A stretch of DNA of 64,000 nucleotides from Acanthococcus lagerstroemiae (Eukaryota > Arthropoda > Insecta > Hemiptera > Eriococcidae), in contig CM063113.1 of the NCBI GenBank assembly GCA_031841125.1, forward strand, positions 25,503,312 to 25,567,311. The letters run 5' to 3'. Shown here one piece after another: positions 21,301 through 35,477 of the stretch. Each line of letters starts with the position of its first letter. Within the stretch, counting starts at the first letter, position 1. The notes below the pieces were generated by a model. That model was not told where the DNA came from and made no database searches. It was given only the letters and a program-made list of their open reading frames with translations. The translations under genes were made by a program, and so were the position numbers.

Positions 21301-24300
21301 AGATGCCCAGTAACAGACCCTCCACACTGAGACAGCCGAAGGATGAGCTTTCTACACTGGATCGCGTTGCTGAAACCATCCAGGTCGAACTTTCAACCAG
21401 CAACCAAGAGGCAGCTGGAATCGTTCTCCAGGAATATCAGCAAAAATCACCGCGGTAAAAAATACACCCTGCGATTATCTGAGTAGTAGTGTATGTTACA
21501 AAAATTTCCTCCCCGAAGACTACTTCCTAGACTCTGTATGGGATAGAGAATAAAATTGAAACCATACCTTCAAGATGCCCAGTAACAGACCCTCCACACT
21601 GAGACAGCCGAAGGATGAGCTTTTTACACTGGATCGCGTTGCTGAAACCATCCAGGTCGAACTTTCAACCAGCAACCAAGAGGCAGCTGGAATCGTTCTC
21701 CAAGGAATATCAGCAAAAATCACCGCGGTAAAAAATACACCCTGCGATTATCTGAGTAGTAGTGTATGTTACAAAAATTTCCTCCCCGAAGACTACTTCC
21801 TAGACTCTGTATGGGATAGAGAATAAAATTGAAACCATACCTTCAAGATGCCCAGTAACAGACCCTCCACACTGAGACAGCCGAAGGATGAGCTTTTTAC
21901 ACTGGATCGCGTTGCTGAAACCATCCAGGTCGAACTTTCAACCAGCAACCAAGAGGCAGCTGGAATCGTTCTCCAAGGAATATCAGCAAAAATCACCGCG
22001 GTAAAAAATACAACCTGCGATTATCTGAGTAGTAGTGTATGTTACAAAAATTTCCTCCCCGAAGACTACTTCCTAGACTCTGTATGGGATAGAGAATAAA
22101 ATTGAAACCATACCTTCAAGATGCCCAGTAACAGACCCTCCACACTGAGACAGCCGAAGGATGAGCTTTTTACACTGGATCGCGTTGCTGAAACCATCCA
22201 GGTCGAACTTTCAACCAGCAACCAAGAGGCAGCTGGAATCGTTCTCCAAGGAATATCAGCAAAAATCACCGCGGTAAAAAATACAACCTGCGATTATCTG
22301 AGTAGTAGTGTATGTTACAAAAATTTCCTCCCCGAAGACTACTTCCTAGACTCTGTATGGGATAGAGAATAAAATTGAAACCATACCTTCAAGATGCCCA
22401 GTAACAGACCCTCCACACTGAGACAGCCGAAGGATGAGCTTTTTACACTGGATCGCGTTGCTGAAACCATCCAGGTCGAACTTTCAACCAGCAACCAAGA
22501 GGCAGCTGGAATCGTTCTCCAAGGAATATCAGCAAAAATCACCGCGGTAAAAAATACACCCTGCGATTATCTGAGTAGTAGTGTATGTTACAAAAATTTC
22601 CTCCCCGAAGACTACTTCCTAGACTCTGTATGGGATAGAGAATAAAATTGAAACCATACCTTCAAGATGCCCAGTAACAGACCCTCCACACTGAGACAGC
22701 CGAAGGATGAGCTTTCTACACTGGATCGCGTTGCTGAAACCATCCAGGTCGAACTTTCAACCAGCAACCAAGAGGCAGCTGGAATCGTTCAGCCAGGAAT
22801 ATCAGCAAAAATCACCGCGGTAAAAAATACAACCTGCGATTATCTGAGTAGTAGTGTATGTTACAAAAATTTCCTCCCCGAAGACTACTTCCTAGACTCT
22901 GTATGGGATAGAGAATAAAATTGAAACCATACCTTCAAGATGCCCAGTAACAGACCCTCCACACTGAGACAGCCGAAGGATGAGCTTTTTACACTGGATC
23001 GCGTTGCTGAAACCATCCAGGTCGAACTTTCAACCAGCAACCAAGAGGCAGCTGGAATCGTTCTCCAAGGAATATCAGCAAAAATCACCGCGGTAAAAAA
23101 TACACCCTGCGATTATCTGAGTAGTAGTGTATGTTACAAAAATTTCCTCCCCGAAGACTACTTCCTAGACTCTGTATGGGATAGAGAATAAAATTGAAAC
23201 CATACCTTCAAGATGCCCAGTAACAGACCCTCCACACTGAGACAGCCGAAGGATGAGCTTTTTACACTGGATCGCGTTGCTGAAACCATCCAGGTCGAAC
23301 TTTCAACCAGCAACCAAGAGGCAGCTGGAATCGTTCTCCAAGGAATATCAGCAAAAATCACCGCGGTAAAAAATACAACCTGCGATTATCTGAGTAGTAG
23401 TGTATGTTACAAAAATTTTCCCCCGAAGACTACTTCCTAGACTCTGTATGGGATAGAGAATAAAATTGAAACCATACCTTCAAGATGCCCAGTAACAGAC
23501 CCTCCACACTGAGACAGCCGAAGGATGAGCTTTCTACACTGGATCGCGTTGCTGAAACCATCCAGGTCGAACTTTCAACCAGCAACCAAGAGGCAGCTGG
23601 AATCGTTCTCCAAGGAATATCAGCAAAAATCACCGCGGTAAAAAATACACCTGCGATTATCTGAGTAGTAGTGTATGTTACAAAAATTTCCTCCCCGAAG
23701 ACTACTTCCTAGACTCTGTATGGGATAGAGAATAAAATTGAAACCATACCTTCAAGATGCCCAGTAACAGACCCTCCACACTGAGACAGCCGAAGGATGA
23801 GCTTTTTACACTGGATCGCGTTGCTGAAACCATCCAGGTCGAACTTTCAACCAGCAACCAAGAGGCAGCTGGAATCGTTCAGCCAGGAATATCAGCAAAA
23901 ATCACCGCGGTAAAAAATACAACCTGCGATTATCTGAGTAGTAGTGTATGTTACAAAAATTTCCTCCCCGAAGACTACTTCCTAGACTCTGTATGGGATA
24001 GAGAATAAAATTGAAACCATACCTTCAAGATGCCCAGTAACAGACCCTCCACACTGAGACAGCCGAAGGATGAGCTTTTTACACTGGATCGCGTTGCTGA
24101 AACCATCCAGGTCGAACTTTCAACCAGCAACCAAGAGGCAGCTGGAATCGTTCTCCAAGGAATATCAGCAAAAATCACCGCGGTAAAAAATACACCCTGC
24201 GATTATCTGAGTAGTAGTGTATGTTACAAAAATTTCCTCCCCGAAGACTACTTCCTAGACTCTGTATGGGATAGAGAATAAAATTGAAACCATACCTTCA

Positions 24301-27300
24301 AGATGCCCAGTAACAGACCCTCCACACTGAGACAGCCGAAGGATGAGCTTTTTACACTGGATCGCGTTGCTGAAACCATCCAGGTCGAACTTTCAACCAG
24401 CAACCAAGAGGCAGCTGGAATCGTTCTCCAAGGAATATCAGCAAAAATCACCGCGGTAAAAAATACACCCTGCGATTATCTGAGTAGTAGTGTATGTTAC
24501 AAAAATTTCCTCCCCGAAGACTACTTCCTAGACTCTGTATGGGATAGAGAATAAATTGAAACCATACCTTCAAGATGCCCAGTAACAGACCCTCCACACT
24601 GAGACAGCCGAAGGATGAGCTTTTTACACTGGATCGCGTTGCTGAAACCATCCAGGTCGAACTTTCAACCAGCAACCAAGAGGCAGCTGGAATCGTTCAG
24701 CCAGGAATATCAGCAAAAATCACCGCGGTAAAAAATACAACCTGCGATTATCTGAGTAGTAGTGTATGTTACAAAAATTTCCTCCCCGAAGACTACTTCC
24801 TAGACTCTGTATGGGATAGAGAATAAAATTGAAACCATACCTTCAAGATGCCCAGTAACAGACCCTCCACACTGAGACAGCCGAAGGATGAGCTTTTTAC
24901 ACTGGATCGCGTTGCTGAAACCATCCAGGTCGAACTTTCAACCAGCAACCAAGAGGCAGCTGGAATCGTTCTCCAAGGAATATCAGCAAAAATCACCGCG
25001 GTAAAAAATACAACCTGCGATTATCTGAGTAGTAGTGTATGTTACAAAAATTTCCTCCCCGAAGACTACTTCCTAGACTCTGTATGGGATAGAGAATAAA
25101 ATTGAAACCATACCTTCAAGATGCCAGTAACAGACCCTCCACACTGAGACAGCCGAAGGATGAGCTTTTTACACTGGATCGCGTTGCTGAAACCATCCAG
25201 GTCGAACTTTCAACCAGCAACCAAGAGGCAGCTGGAATCGTTCTCCAAGGAATATCAGCAAAAATCACCGCGGTAAAAAATACACCCTGCGATTATCTGA
25301 GTAGTAGTGTATGTTACAAAAATTTCCTCCCCGAAGACTACTTCCTAGACTCTGTATGGGATAGAGAATAAAATTGAAACCATACCTTCAAGATGCCCAG
25401 TAACAGACCCTCCACACTGAGACAGCCGAAGGATGAGCTTTTTACACTGGATCGCGTTGCTGAAACCATCCAGGTCGAACTTTCAACCAGCAACCAAGAG
25501 GCAGCTGGAATCGTTCTCCAGGAATATCAGCAAAAATCACCGCGGTAAAAAATACACCCTGCGATTATCTGAGTAGTAGTGTATGTTACAAAAATTTCCT
25601 CCCCGAAGACTACTTCCTAGACTCTGTATGGGATAGAGAATAAAATTGAAACCATACCTTCAAGATGCCCAGTAACAGACCCTCCACACTGAGACAGCCG
25701 AAGGATGAGCTTTTTACACTGGATCGCGTTGCTGAAACCATCCAGGTCGAACTTTCAACCAGCAACCAAGAGGCAGCTGGAATCGTTCTCCAAGGAATAT
25801 CAGCAAAAATCACCGCGGTAAAAAATACAACCTGCGATTATCTGAGTAGTAGTGTATGTTACAAAAATTTCCTCCCCGAAGACTACTTCCTAGACTCTGT
25901 ATGGGATAGAGAATAAAATTGAAACCATACCTTCAAGATGCCCAGTAACAGACCCTCCACACTGAGACAGCCGAAGGATGAGCTTTTTACACTGGATCGC
26001 GTTGCTGAAACCATCCAGGTCGAACTTTCAACCAGCAACCAAGAGGCAGCTGGAATCGTTCTCCAAGGAATATCAGCAAAAATCACCGCGGTAAAAAATA
26101 CACCCTGCGATTATCTGAGTAGTAGTGTATGTTACAAAAATTTCCTCCCGAAGACTACTTCCTAGACTCTGTATGGGATAGAGAATAAAATTGAAACCAT
26201 ACCTTCAAGATGCCCAGTAACAGACCCTCCACACTGAGACAGCCGAAGGATGAGCTTTTTACACTGGATCGCGTTGCTGAAACCATCCAGGTCGAACTTT
26301 CAACCAGCAACCAAGAGGCAGCTGGAATCGTTCTCCAAGGAATATCAGCAAAAATCACCGCGGTAAAAAATACACCCTGCGATTATCTGAGTAGTAGTGT
26401 ATGTTACAAAAATTTCCTCCCCGAAGACTACTTCCTAGACTCTGTATGGGATAGAGAATAAAATTGAAACCATACCTTCAAGATGCCCAGTAACAGACCC
26501 TCCACACTGAGACAGCCGAAGGATGAGCTTTTTACACTGGATCGCGTTGCTGAAACCATCCAGGTCGAACTTTCAACCAGCAACCAAGAGGCAGCTGGAA
26601 TCGTTCTCCAAGGAATATCAGCAAAAATCACCGCGGTAAAAAATACACCTGCGATTATCTGAGTAGTAGTGTATGTTACAAAAATTTCCTCCCCGAAGAC
26701 TACTTCCTAGACTCTGTATGGGATAGAGAATAAAATTGAAACCATACCTTCAAGATGCCCAGTAACAGACCCTCCACACTGAGACAGCCGAAGGATGAGC
26801 TTTTTACACTGGATCGCGTTGCTGAAACCATCCAGGTCGAACTTTCAACCAGCAACCAAGAGGCAGCTGGAATCGTTCTCCAAGGAATATCAGCAAAAAT
26901 CACCGCGGTAAAAAATACACCTGCGATTATCTGAGTAGTAGTGTATGTTACAAAAATTTCCTCCCCGAAGACTACTTCCTAGACTCTGTATGGGATAGAG
27001 AATAAAATTGAAACCATACCTTCAAGATGCCCAGTAACAGACCCTCCACACTGAGAAGCCGAAGGATGAGCTTTTTACACTGGATCGCGTTGCTGAAACC
27101 ATCCAGGTCGAACTTTCAACCAGCAACCAAGAGGCAGCTGGAATCGTTCTCCAAGGAATATCAGCAAAAATCACCGCGGTAAAAAATACACCCTGCGATT
27201 ATCTGAGTAGTAGTGTATGTTACAAAAATTTCCTCCCCGAAGACTACTTCCTAGACTCTGTATGGGATAGAGAATAAAATTGAAACCATACCTTCAAGAT

Positions 27301-30300
27301 GCCCAGTAACAGACCTCCACACTGAGACAGCCGAAGGATGAGCTTTTTACACTGGATCGCGTTGCTGAAACCATCCAGGTCGAACTTTCAACCAGCAACC
27401 AAGAGGCAGCTGGAATCGTTCTCCAAGGAATATCAGCAAAAATCACCGCGGTAAAAAATACACCCTGCGATTATCTGAGTAGTAGTGTATGTTACAAAAA
27501 TTTCCTCCCCGAAGACTACTTCCTAGACTCTGTATGGGATAGAGAATAAAATTGAAACCATACCTTCAAGATGCCCAGTAACAGACCATCCACACTGAGA
27601 CAGCCGAAGGATGAGCTTTTTACACTGGATCGCGTTGCTGAAACCATCCAGGTCGAACTTTCAACCAGCAACCAAGAGGCAGCTGGAATCGTTCTCCAAG
27701 GAATATCAGCAAAAATCACCGCGGTAAAAAAAATACACCCTGCGATTATCTGAGTAGTAGTGTATGTTACAAAAATTTCCTCCGAAGACTACTTCCTAGA
27801 CTCTGTATGGGATAGAGAATAAAATTGAAACCATACCTTCAAGATGCCCAGTAACAGACCTCCACACTGAGACAGCCGAAGGATGAGCTTTTTACACTGG
27901 ATCGCGTTGCTGAAACCATCCAGGTCGAACTTTCAACCAGCAACCAAGAGGCAGCTGGAATCGTTCTCCAAGGAATATCAGCAAAAATCACCGCGGTAAA
28001 AAAATAACCCTGCGATTATCTGAGTAGTAGTGTATGTTACAAAAATTTCCTCCCCGAAGACTACTTCCTAGACTCTGTATGGGATAGAGAATAAAATTGA
28101 AACCATACCTTCAAGATGCCCAGTAACAGACCCTCCACACTGAGACAGCCGAAGGATGAGCTTTTTACACTGGATCGCGTTGCTGAAACCATCCAGGTCG
28201 AACTTTCAACCAGCAACCAAGAGGCAGCTGGAATCGTTCTCCAAGGAATATCAGCAAAAATCACCGCGGTAAAAAAGACACCCTGCGATTATCTGAGTAG
28301 TAGTGTATGTTACAAAAATTTCTCCCCGAAGACTACTTCCTAGACTCTGTATGGGATAGAGAATAAATTGAAACCATACCTTCAAGATGCCCAGTAACAG
28401 ACCCTCCACACTGAGACAGCCGAAGGATGAGCTTTTTACACTGGATCGCGTTGCTGAAACCATCCAGGTCGAACTTTCAACCAGCAACCAAGAGGCAGCT
28501 GGAATCGTTCTCCAAGGAATATCAGCAAAAATCACCGCGGTAAAAAAGACAACCTGCGATTATCTGAGTAGTAGTGTATGTTACAAAATAATTACAACTT
28601 TCCTGACTACTCCTGGACTCTGTATGGGATAGAGAATAAAATTGAAACCATACCTTCAAGATGCCCAGTAACAGACCCTCCACACTGAGACAGCCGAAGG
28701 ATGAGCTTTTTACACTGGATCGCGTTGCTGAAACCATCCAGGTCGAACTTTCAACCAGCAACCAAGAGGCAGCTGGAATCGTTCTCCAAGGAATATCAGC
28801 AAAAATCACCGCGGTAAAAAATACACCCTGCGATTATCTGAGTAGTAGTGTATGTTACAAAAATTTCCTCCCCGAAGACTACTTCCTAGACTCTGTATGG
28901 GATAGAGAATAAAATTGAAACCATACCTTCAAGATGCCCAGTAACAGACCCTCCACACTGAGACAGCCGAAGGATGAGCTTTTTACACTGGATCGCGTTG
29001 CTGAAACCATCCAGGTCGAACTTTCAACCAGCAACCAAGAGGCAGCTGGAATCGTTCTCCAAGGAATATCAGCAAAAATCACCGCGGTAAAAAATACACC
29101 CTGCGATTATCTGAGTAGTAGTGTATGTTACAAAAATTTCCTCCCCGAAGACTACTTCCTAGACTCTGTATGGGATAGAGAATAAAATTGAAACCATACC
29201 TTCAAGATGCCGAGTAACAGACCCTCCACACTGAGACAGCCGAAGGATGAGCTTTTTACACTGGATCGCGTTGCTGAAACCATCCAGGTCGAACTTTCAA
29301 CCAGCAACCAAGAGGCAGCTGGAATCGTTCTCCAAGGAATATCAGCAAAAATCACCGCGGTAAAAAATACACCCTGCGATTATCTGAGTAGTAGTGTATG
29401 TTACAAAAATTTCCTCCCCGAAGACTACTTCCTAGACTCTGTATGGGATAGAGAATAAAATTGAAACCATACCTTCAAGATGCCCAGTAACAGACCCTCC
29501 ACACTGAGACAGCCGAAGGATGAGCTTTTTACACTGGATCGCGTTGCTGAAACCATCCAGGTCGAACTTTCAACCAGCAACCAAGAGGCAGCTGGAATCG
29601 TTCTCCAAGGAATATCAGCAAAAATCACCGCGGTAAAAAATACAACCCTGCGATTATCTGAGTAGTAGTGTATGTTACAAAAATTTCCTCCCCGAAGACT
29701 ACTTCCTAGACTCTGTATGGGATAGAGAATAAAATTGAAACCATACCTTCAAGATGCCCAGTAACAGACCCTCCACACTGAGACAGCCGAAGGATGAGCT
29801 TTTTACACTGGATCGCGTTGCTGAAACCATCCAGGTCGAACTTTCAACCAGCAACCAAGAGGCAGCTGGAATCGTTCTCCAAGGAATATCAGCAAAAATC
29901 ACCGCGGTAAAAAATACACCCTGCGATTATCTGAGTAGTAGTGTATGTTACAAAAATTTCCTCCCGAAGACTACTTCCTAGACTCTGTATGGGATAGAGA
30001 ATAAAATTGAAACCATACCTTCAAGATGCCCAGTAACAGACCCTCCACACTGAGACAGCCGAAGGATGAGCTTTTTACACTGGATCGCGTTGCTGAAACC
30101 ATCCAGGTCGAACTTTCAACCAGCAACCAAGAGGCAGCTGGAATCGTTCTCCAAGGAATATCAGCAAAAATCACCGCGGTAAAAAAATACACCCTGCGAT
30201 TATCTGAGTAGTAGTGTATGTTACAAAAATTTCCTCCCCGAAGACTACTTCCTAGACTCTGTATGGGATAGAGAATAAAATTGAAACCATACCTTCAAGA

Positions 30301-33300
30301 TGCCCAGTAACAGACCCTCCACACTGAGACAGCCGAAGGATGAGCTTTTTACACTGGATCGCGTTGCTGAAACCATCCAGGTCGAACTTTCAACCAGCAA
30401 CCAAGAGGCAGCTGGAATCGTTCTCCAAGGAATATCAGCAAAAATCACCGCGGTAAAAAATACACCCTGCGATTATCTGAGTAGTAGTGTATGTTACAAA
30501 AATTTCCTCCCCGAAGACTACTTCCTAGACTCTGTATGGGATAGAGAATAAAATTGAAACCATACCTTCAAGATGCCCAGTAACAGACCCTCCACACTGA
30601 GACAGCCGAAGGATGAGCTTTTTACACTGGATCGCGTTGCTGAAACCATCCAGGTCGAACTTTCAACCAGCAACCAAGAGGCAGCTGGAATCGTTCTCCA
30701 AGGAATATCAGCAAAAATCACCGCGGTAAAAAAGACACCCTGCGATTATCTGAGTAGTAGTGTATGTTACAAAAATTTCCTCCCCGAAGACTACTTCCTA
30801 GACTCTGTATGGGATAGAGAATAAAATTGAAACCATACCTTCAAGATGCCCAGTAACAGACCCTCCACACTGAGACAGCCGAAGGATGAGCTTTTTACAC
30901 TGGATCGCGTTGCTGAAACCATCCAGGTCGAACTTTCAACCAGCAACCAAGAGGCAGCTGGAATCGTTCTCCAAGGAATATCAGCAAAAATCACCGCGGT
31001 AAAAAATACACCCTGCGATTATCTGAGTAGTAGTGTATGTTACAAAAATTTCCTCCCCGAAGACTACTTCCTAGACTCTGTATGGGATAGAGAATAAAAT
31101 TGAAACCATACCTTCAAGATGCCCAGTAACAGACCCTCCACACTGAGACAGCCGAAGGATGAGCTTTTTACACTGGATCGCGTTGCTGAAACCATCCAGG
31201 TCGAACTTTCAACCAGCAACCAAGAGGCAGCTGGAATCGTTCTCCAAGGAATATCAGCAAAAATCACCGCGGTAAAAAAGACACCCTGCGATTATCTGAG
31301 TAGTAGTGTATGTTACAAAAATTTCCTCCCCGAAGACTACTTCCTAGACTCTGTATGGGATAGAGAATAAAATTGAAACCATACCTTCAAGATGCCCAGT
31401 AACAGACCCTCCACACTGAGACAGCCGAAGGATGAGCTTTTTACACTGGATCGCGTTGCTGAAACCATCCAGGTCGAACTTTCAACCAGCAACCAAGAGG
31501 CAGCTGGAATCGTTCTCCAAGGAATATCAGCAAAAATCACCGCGGTAAAAAATACACCCTGCGATTATCTGAGTAGTAGTGTATGTTACAAAAATTTCCT
31601 CCCGAAGACTACTTCCTAGACTCTGTATGGGATAGAGAATAAAATTGAAACCATACCTTCAAGATGCCCAGTAACAGACCCTCCACACTGAGACAGCCGA
31701 AGGATGAGCTTTTTACACTGGATCGCGTTGCTGAAACCATCCAGGTCGAACTTTCAACCAGCAACCAAGAGGCAGCTGGAATCGTTCTCCAAGGAATATC
31801 AGCAAAAATCACCGCGGTAAAAAATACACCCTGCGATTATCTGAGTAGTAGTGTATGTTACAAAAATTTCCTCCCCGAAGACTACTTCCTAGACTCTGTA
31901 TGGGATAGAGAATAAAATTGAAACCATACCTTCAAGATGCCCAGTAACAGACCCTCCACACTGAGACAGCCGAAGGATGAGCTTTTTACACTGGATCGCG
32001 TTGCTGAAACCATCCAGGTCGAACTTTCAACCAGCAACCAAGAGGCAGCTGGAATCGTTCTCCAAGGAATATCAGCAAAAATCACCGCGGTAAAAAATAC
32101 ACCCTGCGATTATCTGAGTAGTAGTGTATGTTACAAAAATTTCCTCCCCGAAGACTACTTCCTAGACTCTGTATGGGATAGAGAATAAAATTGAAACCAT
32201 ACCTTCAAGATGCCCAGTAACAGACCCTCCACACTGAGACAGCCGAAGGATGAGCTTTTTACACTGGATCGCGTTGCTGAAACCATCCAGGTCGAACTTT
32301 CAACCAGCAACCAAGAGGCAGCTGGAATCGTTCTCCAAGGAATATCAGCAAAAATCACCGCGGTAAAAAATACACCCTGCGATTATCTGAGTAGTAGTGT
32401 ATGTTACAAAAATTTCCTCCCCGAAGACTACTTCCTAGACTCTGTATGGGATAGAGAATAAAATTGAAACCATACCTTCAAGATGCCCAGTAACAGACCC
32501 TCCACACTGAGACAGCCGAAGGATGAGCTTTTTACACTGGATCGCGTTGCTGAAACCATCCAGGTCGAACTTTCAACCAGCAACCAAGAGGCAGCTGGAA
32601 TCGTTCTCCAAGGAATATCAGCAAAAATCACCGCGGTAAAAAATACACCCTGCGATTATCTGAGTAGTAGTGTATGTTACAAAAATTTCCTCCCCGAAGA
32701 CTACTTCCTAGACTCTGTATGGGATAGAGAATAAAATTGAAACCATACCTTCAAGATGCCCAGTAACAGACCCTCCACACTGAGACAGCCGAAGGATGAG
32801 CTTTTTACACTGGATCGCGTTGCTGAAACCATCCAGGTCGAACTTTCAACCAGCAACCAAGAGGCAGCTGGAATCGTTCTCCAAGGAATATCAGCAAAAA
32901 TCACCGCGGTAAAAAATACACCCTGCGATTATCTGAGTAGTAGTGTATGTTACAAAAATTTCCTCCCGAAGACTACTTCCTAGACTCTGTATGGGATAGA
33001 GAATAAAATTGAAACCATACCTTCAAGATGCCCAGTAACAGACCCTCCACACTGAGACAGCCGAAGGATGAGCTTTCTACACTGGATCGCGTTGCTGAAA
33101 CCATCCAGGTCGAACTTTCAACCAGCAACCAAGAGGCAGCTGGAATCGTTCTCCAAGGAATATCAGCAAAAATCACCGCGGTAAAAAATACACCCTGCGA
33201 TTATCTGAGTAGTAGTGTATGTTACAAAAATTTCCTCCCCGAAGACTACTTCCTAGACTCTGTATGGGATAGAGAATAAAATTGAAACCATACCTTCAAG

Positions 33301-35206
33301 ATGCCCAGTAACAGACCCTCCACACTGAGACAGCCGAAGGATGAGCTTTTTACACTGGATCGCGTTGCTGAAACCATCCAGGTCGAACTTTCAACCAGCA
33401 ACCAAGAGGCAGCTGGAATCGTTCTCCAAGGAATATCAGCAAAAATCACCGCGGTAAAAAAACAACCTGCGATTATCTGAGTAGTAGTGTATGTTACAAA
33501 AATTTCCTCCCCGAAGACTACTTCCTAGACTCTGTATGGGATAGAGAATAAAATTGAAACCATACCTTCAAGATGCCCAGTAACAGACCCTCCACACTGA
33601 GACAGCCGAAGGATGAGCTTTCTACACTGGATCGCGTTGCTGAAACCATCCAGGTCGAACTTTCAACCAGCAACCAAGAGGCAGCTGGAATCGTTCTCCA
33701 AGGAATATCAGCAAAAATCACCGCGGTAAAAAATACACCCTGCGATTATCTGAGTAGTAGTGTATGTTACAAAAATTTCCTCCCGAAGACTACTTCCTAG
33801 ACTCTGTATGGGATAGAGAATAAAATTGAAACCATACCTTCAAGATGCCCAGTAACAGACCCTCCACACTGAGACAGCCGAAGGATGAGCTTTCTACACT
33901 GGATCGCGTTGCTGAAACCATCCAGGTCGAACTTTCAACCAGCAACCAAGAGGCAGCTGGAATCGTTCTCGAAGGAATATCAGCAAAAATCACCGCGGTA
34001 AAAAATACACCCTGCGATTATCTGAGTAGTAGTGTATGTTACAAAAATTTCCTCCCCGAAGACTACTTCCTAGACTCTGTATGGGATAGAGAATAAAATT
34101 GAAACCATACCTTCAAGATGCCCAGTAACAGACCCTCCACACTGAGACAGCCGAAGGATGAGCTTTCTACACTGGATCGCGTTGCTGAAACCATCCAGGT
34201 CGAACTTTCAACCAGCAACCAAGAGGCAGCTGGAATCGTTCTCCAAGGAATATCAGCAAAAATCACCGCGGTAAAAAATACAACCTGCGATTATCTGAGT
34301 AGTAGTGTATGTTACAAAAATTTCCTCCCCGAAGACTACTTCCTAGACTCTGTATGGGATAGAGAATAAAATTGAAACCATACCTTCAAGATGCCCAGTA
34401 ACAGACCCTCCACACTGAGACAGCCGAAGGATGAGCTTTCTACACTGGATCGCGTTGCTGAAACCATCCAGGTCGAACTTTCAACCAGCAACCAAGAGGC
34501 AGCTGGAATCGTTCTCCAAGGAATATCAGCAAAAATCACCGCGGTAAAAAATACACCCTGCGATTATCTGAGTAGTAGTGTATGTTACAAAAATTTCCTC
34601 CCCGAAGACTACTTCCTAGACTCTGTATGGGATAGAGAATAAAATTGAAACCATACCTTCAAGATGCCCAGTAACAGACCCTCCACACTGAGACAGCCGA
34701 AGGATGAGCTTTTTACACTGGATCGCGTTGCTGAAACCATCCAGGTCGAACTTTCAACCAGCAACCAAGAGGCAGCTGGAATCGTTCTCCAAGGAATATC
34801 AGTAAAAATCACCGCGGTAAAAAACACCCTGCGATTATCTGAGTAGTAGTGTATGTTACAAAAATTTCCTCCCCGAAGACTACTTCCTAGACTCTGTATG
34901 GGATAGAGAATAAAATTGAAACCATACCTTCAAGATGCCCAGTAACAGACCCTCCACACTGAGACAGCCGAAGGATGAGCTTTCTACACTGGATCGCGTT
35001 GCTGAAACCATCCAGGTCGAACTTTCAACCAGCAACCAAGAGGCAGCTGGAATCGTTCTCCAAGGAATATCAGCAAAAATCACCGCGGTAAAAAATACAC
35101 CCTGCGATTATCTGAGTAGTAGTGTATGTTACAAATATTTACCCCCAAAGACTCCTTCCTAGACTCAGTATGGGATAGAGAATAATATTGAAACCATCCC
35201 TTCAAG
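18305..35206 (+). repeat. 273 bp satellite array 1, about 62 units
   Basis: Direct head-to-tail units, mostly 272-274 bp apart, counted at the recurring atgcccagtaacag (changed in a few units, such as 19,396 and 25,121). Each typical unit has an 83-codon plus frame running from MPSNRPSTL to DSVWDRE, then TAA inside AATAAA; a central 8 bp palindrome ACCGCGGT; and a 67-codon minus frame ending at an AAG-GTATGG junction that looks like a splice donor. Middle units (about 21,575-33,000) nearly all carry TTT (F) at frame codon 17; edge units (18,579-20,400 and 33,028-35,206) mostly carry TCT (S). Variants VQPG recur at 22,667, 23,757 and 24,575. Many units carry one-base gaps in C or A runs. The plus frame resembles 10,954-11,020 in block A. 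A protein role is not supported: changes are mostly amino-acid-altering and frameshifts are common. Confidence 0.9.
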
Positions 35207-35283
35207 ACGCACAGTAAGAGACCCTCCACACTGAGAAAAGACACCTCGGGACTTCCTGAGCTGTGTGTTACAATTTTCCCCCT
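35207..35283. repeat. Degenerate, shortened satellite unit at the right edge of array 1
   Basis: Begins caagacgcacagtaagagaccctccacactgag, then lacks the unit's middle and ends gtgtgttacaattttccc, matching the unit's gtgtatgttacaaaaatttcc. It is repeated at 49,131 and 63,063. Confidence 0.65.
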
Positions 35284-35477
35284 AAAATGACTCGTTTCTG
35301 AAACCTCTGGAGGCACAGAAACCACTATAATAAAATCATACATGCACATTTCATTCTGACCTCCTCCCTCTCCACCGTCACTTTGATTAAGTTCCTCAAA
35401 ACAAACTGGTAAAATTAAAAACACTACACAATTTTTCTTAGGTTAAAGGAAACTCTATCTTGAAATATTAAAATAAT
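35284..35477. other. Unique spacer right of array 1
   Basis: On the minus strand an acceptor-like tttttaattttaccag at about 35,409-35,424 precedes a frame that runs leftward through the edge unit into the array (114 codons from 35,424). This could be an exon feeding into the array on the minus strand. Equally, it may be chance. Confidence 0.3.

Noticed and set aside
18305..35206. CRISPR-like array
   Set aside because: Regular spacing, but there are no unique spacers. The whole 273 bp unit repeats and the context is eukaryotic.
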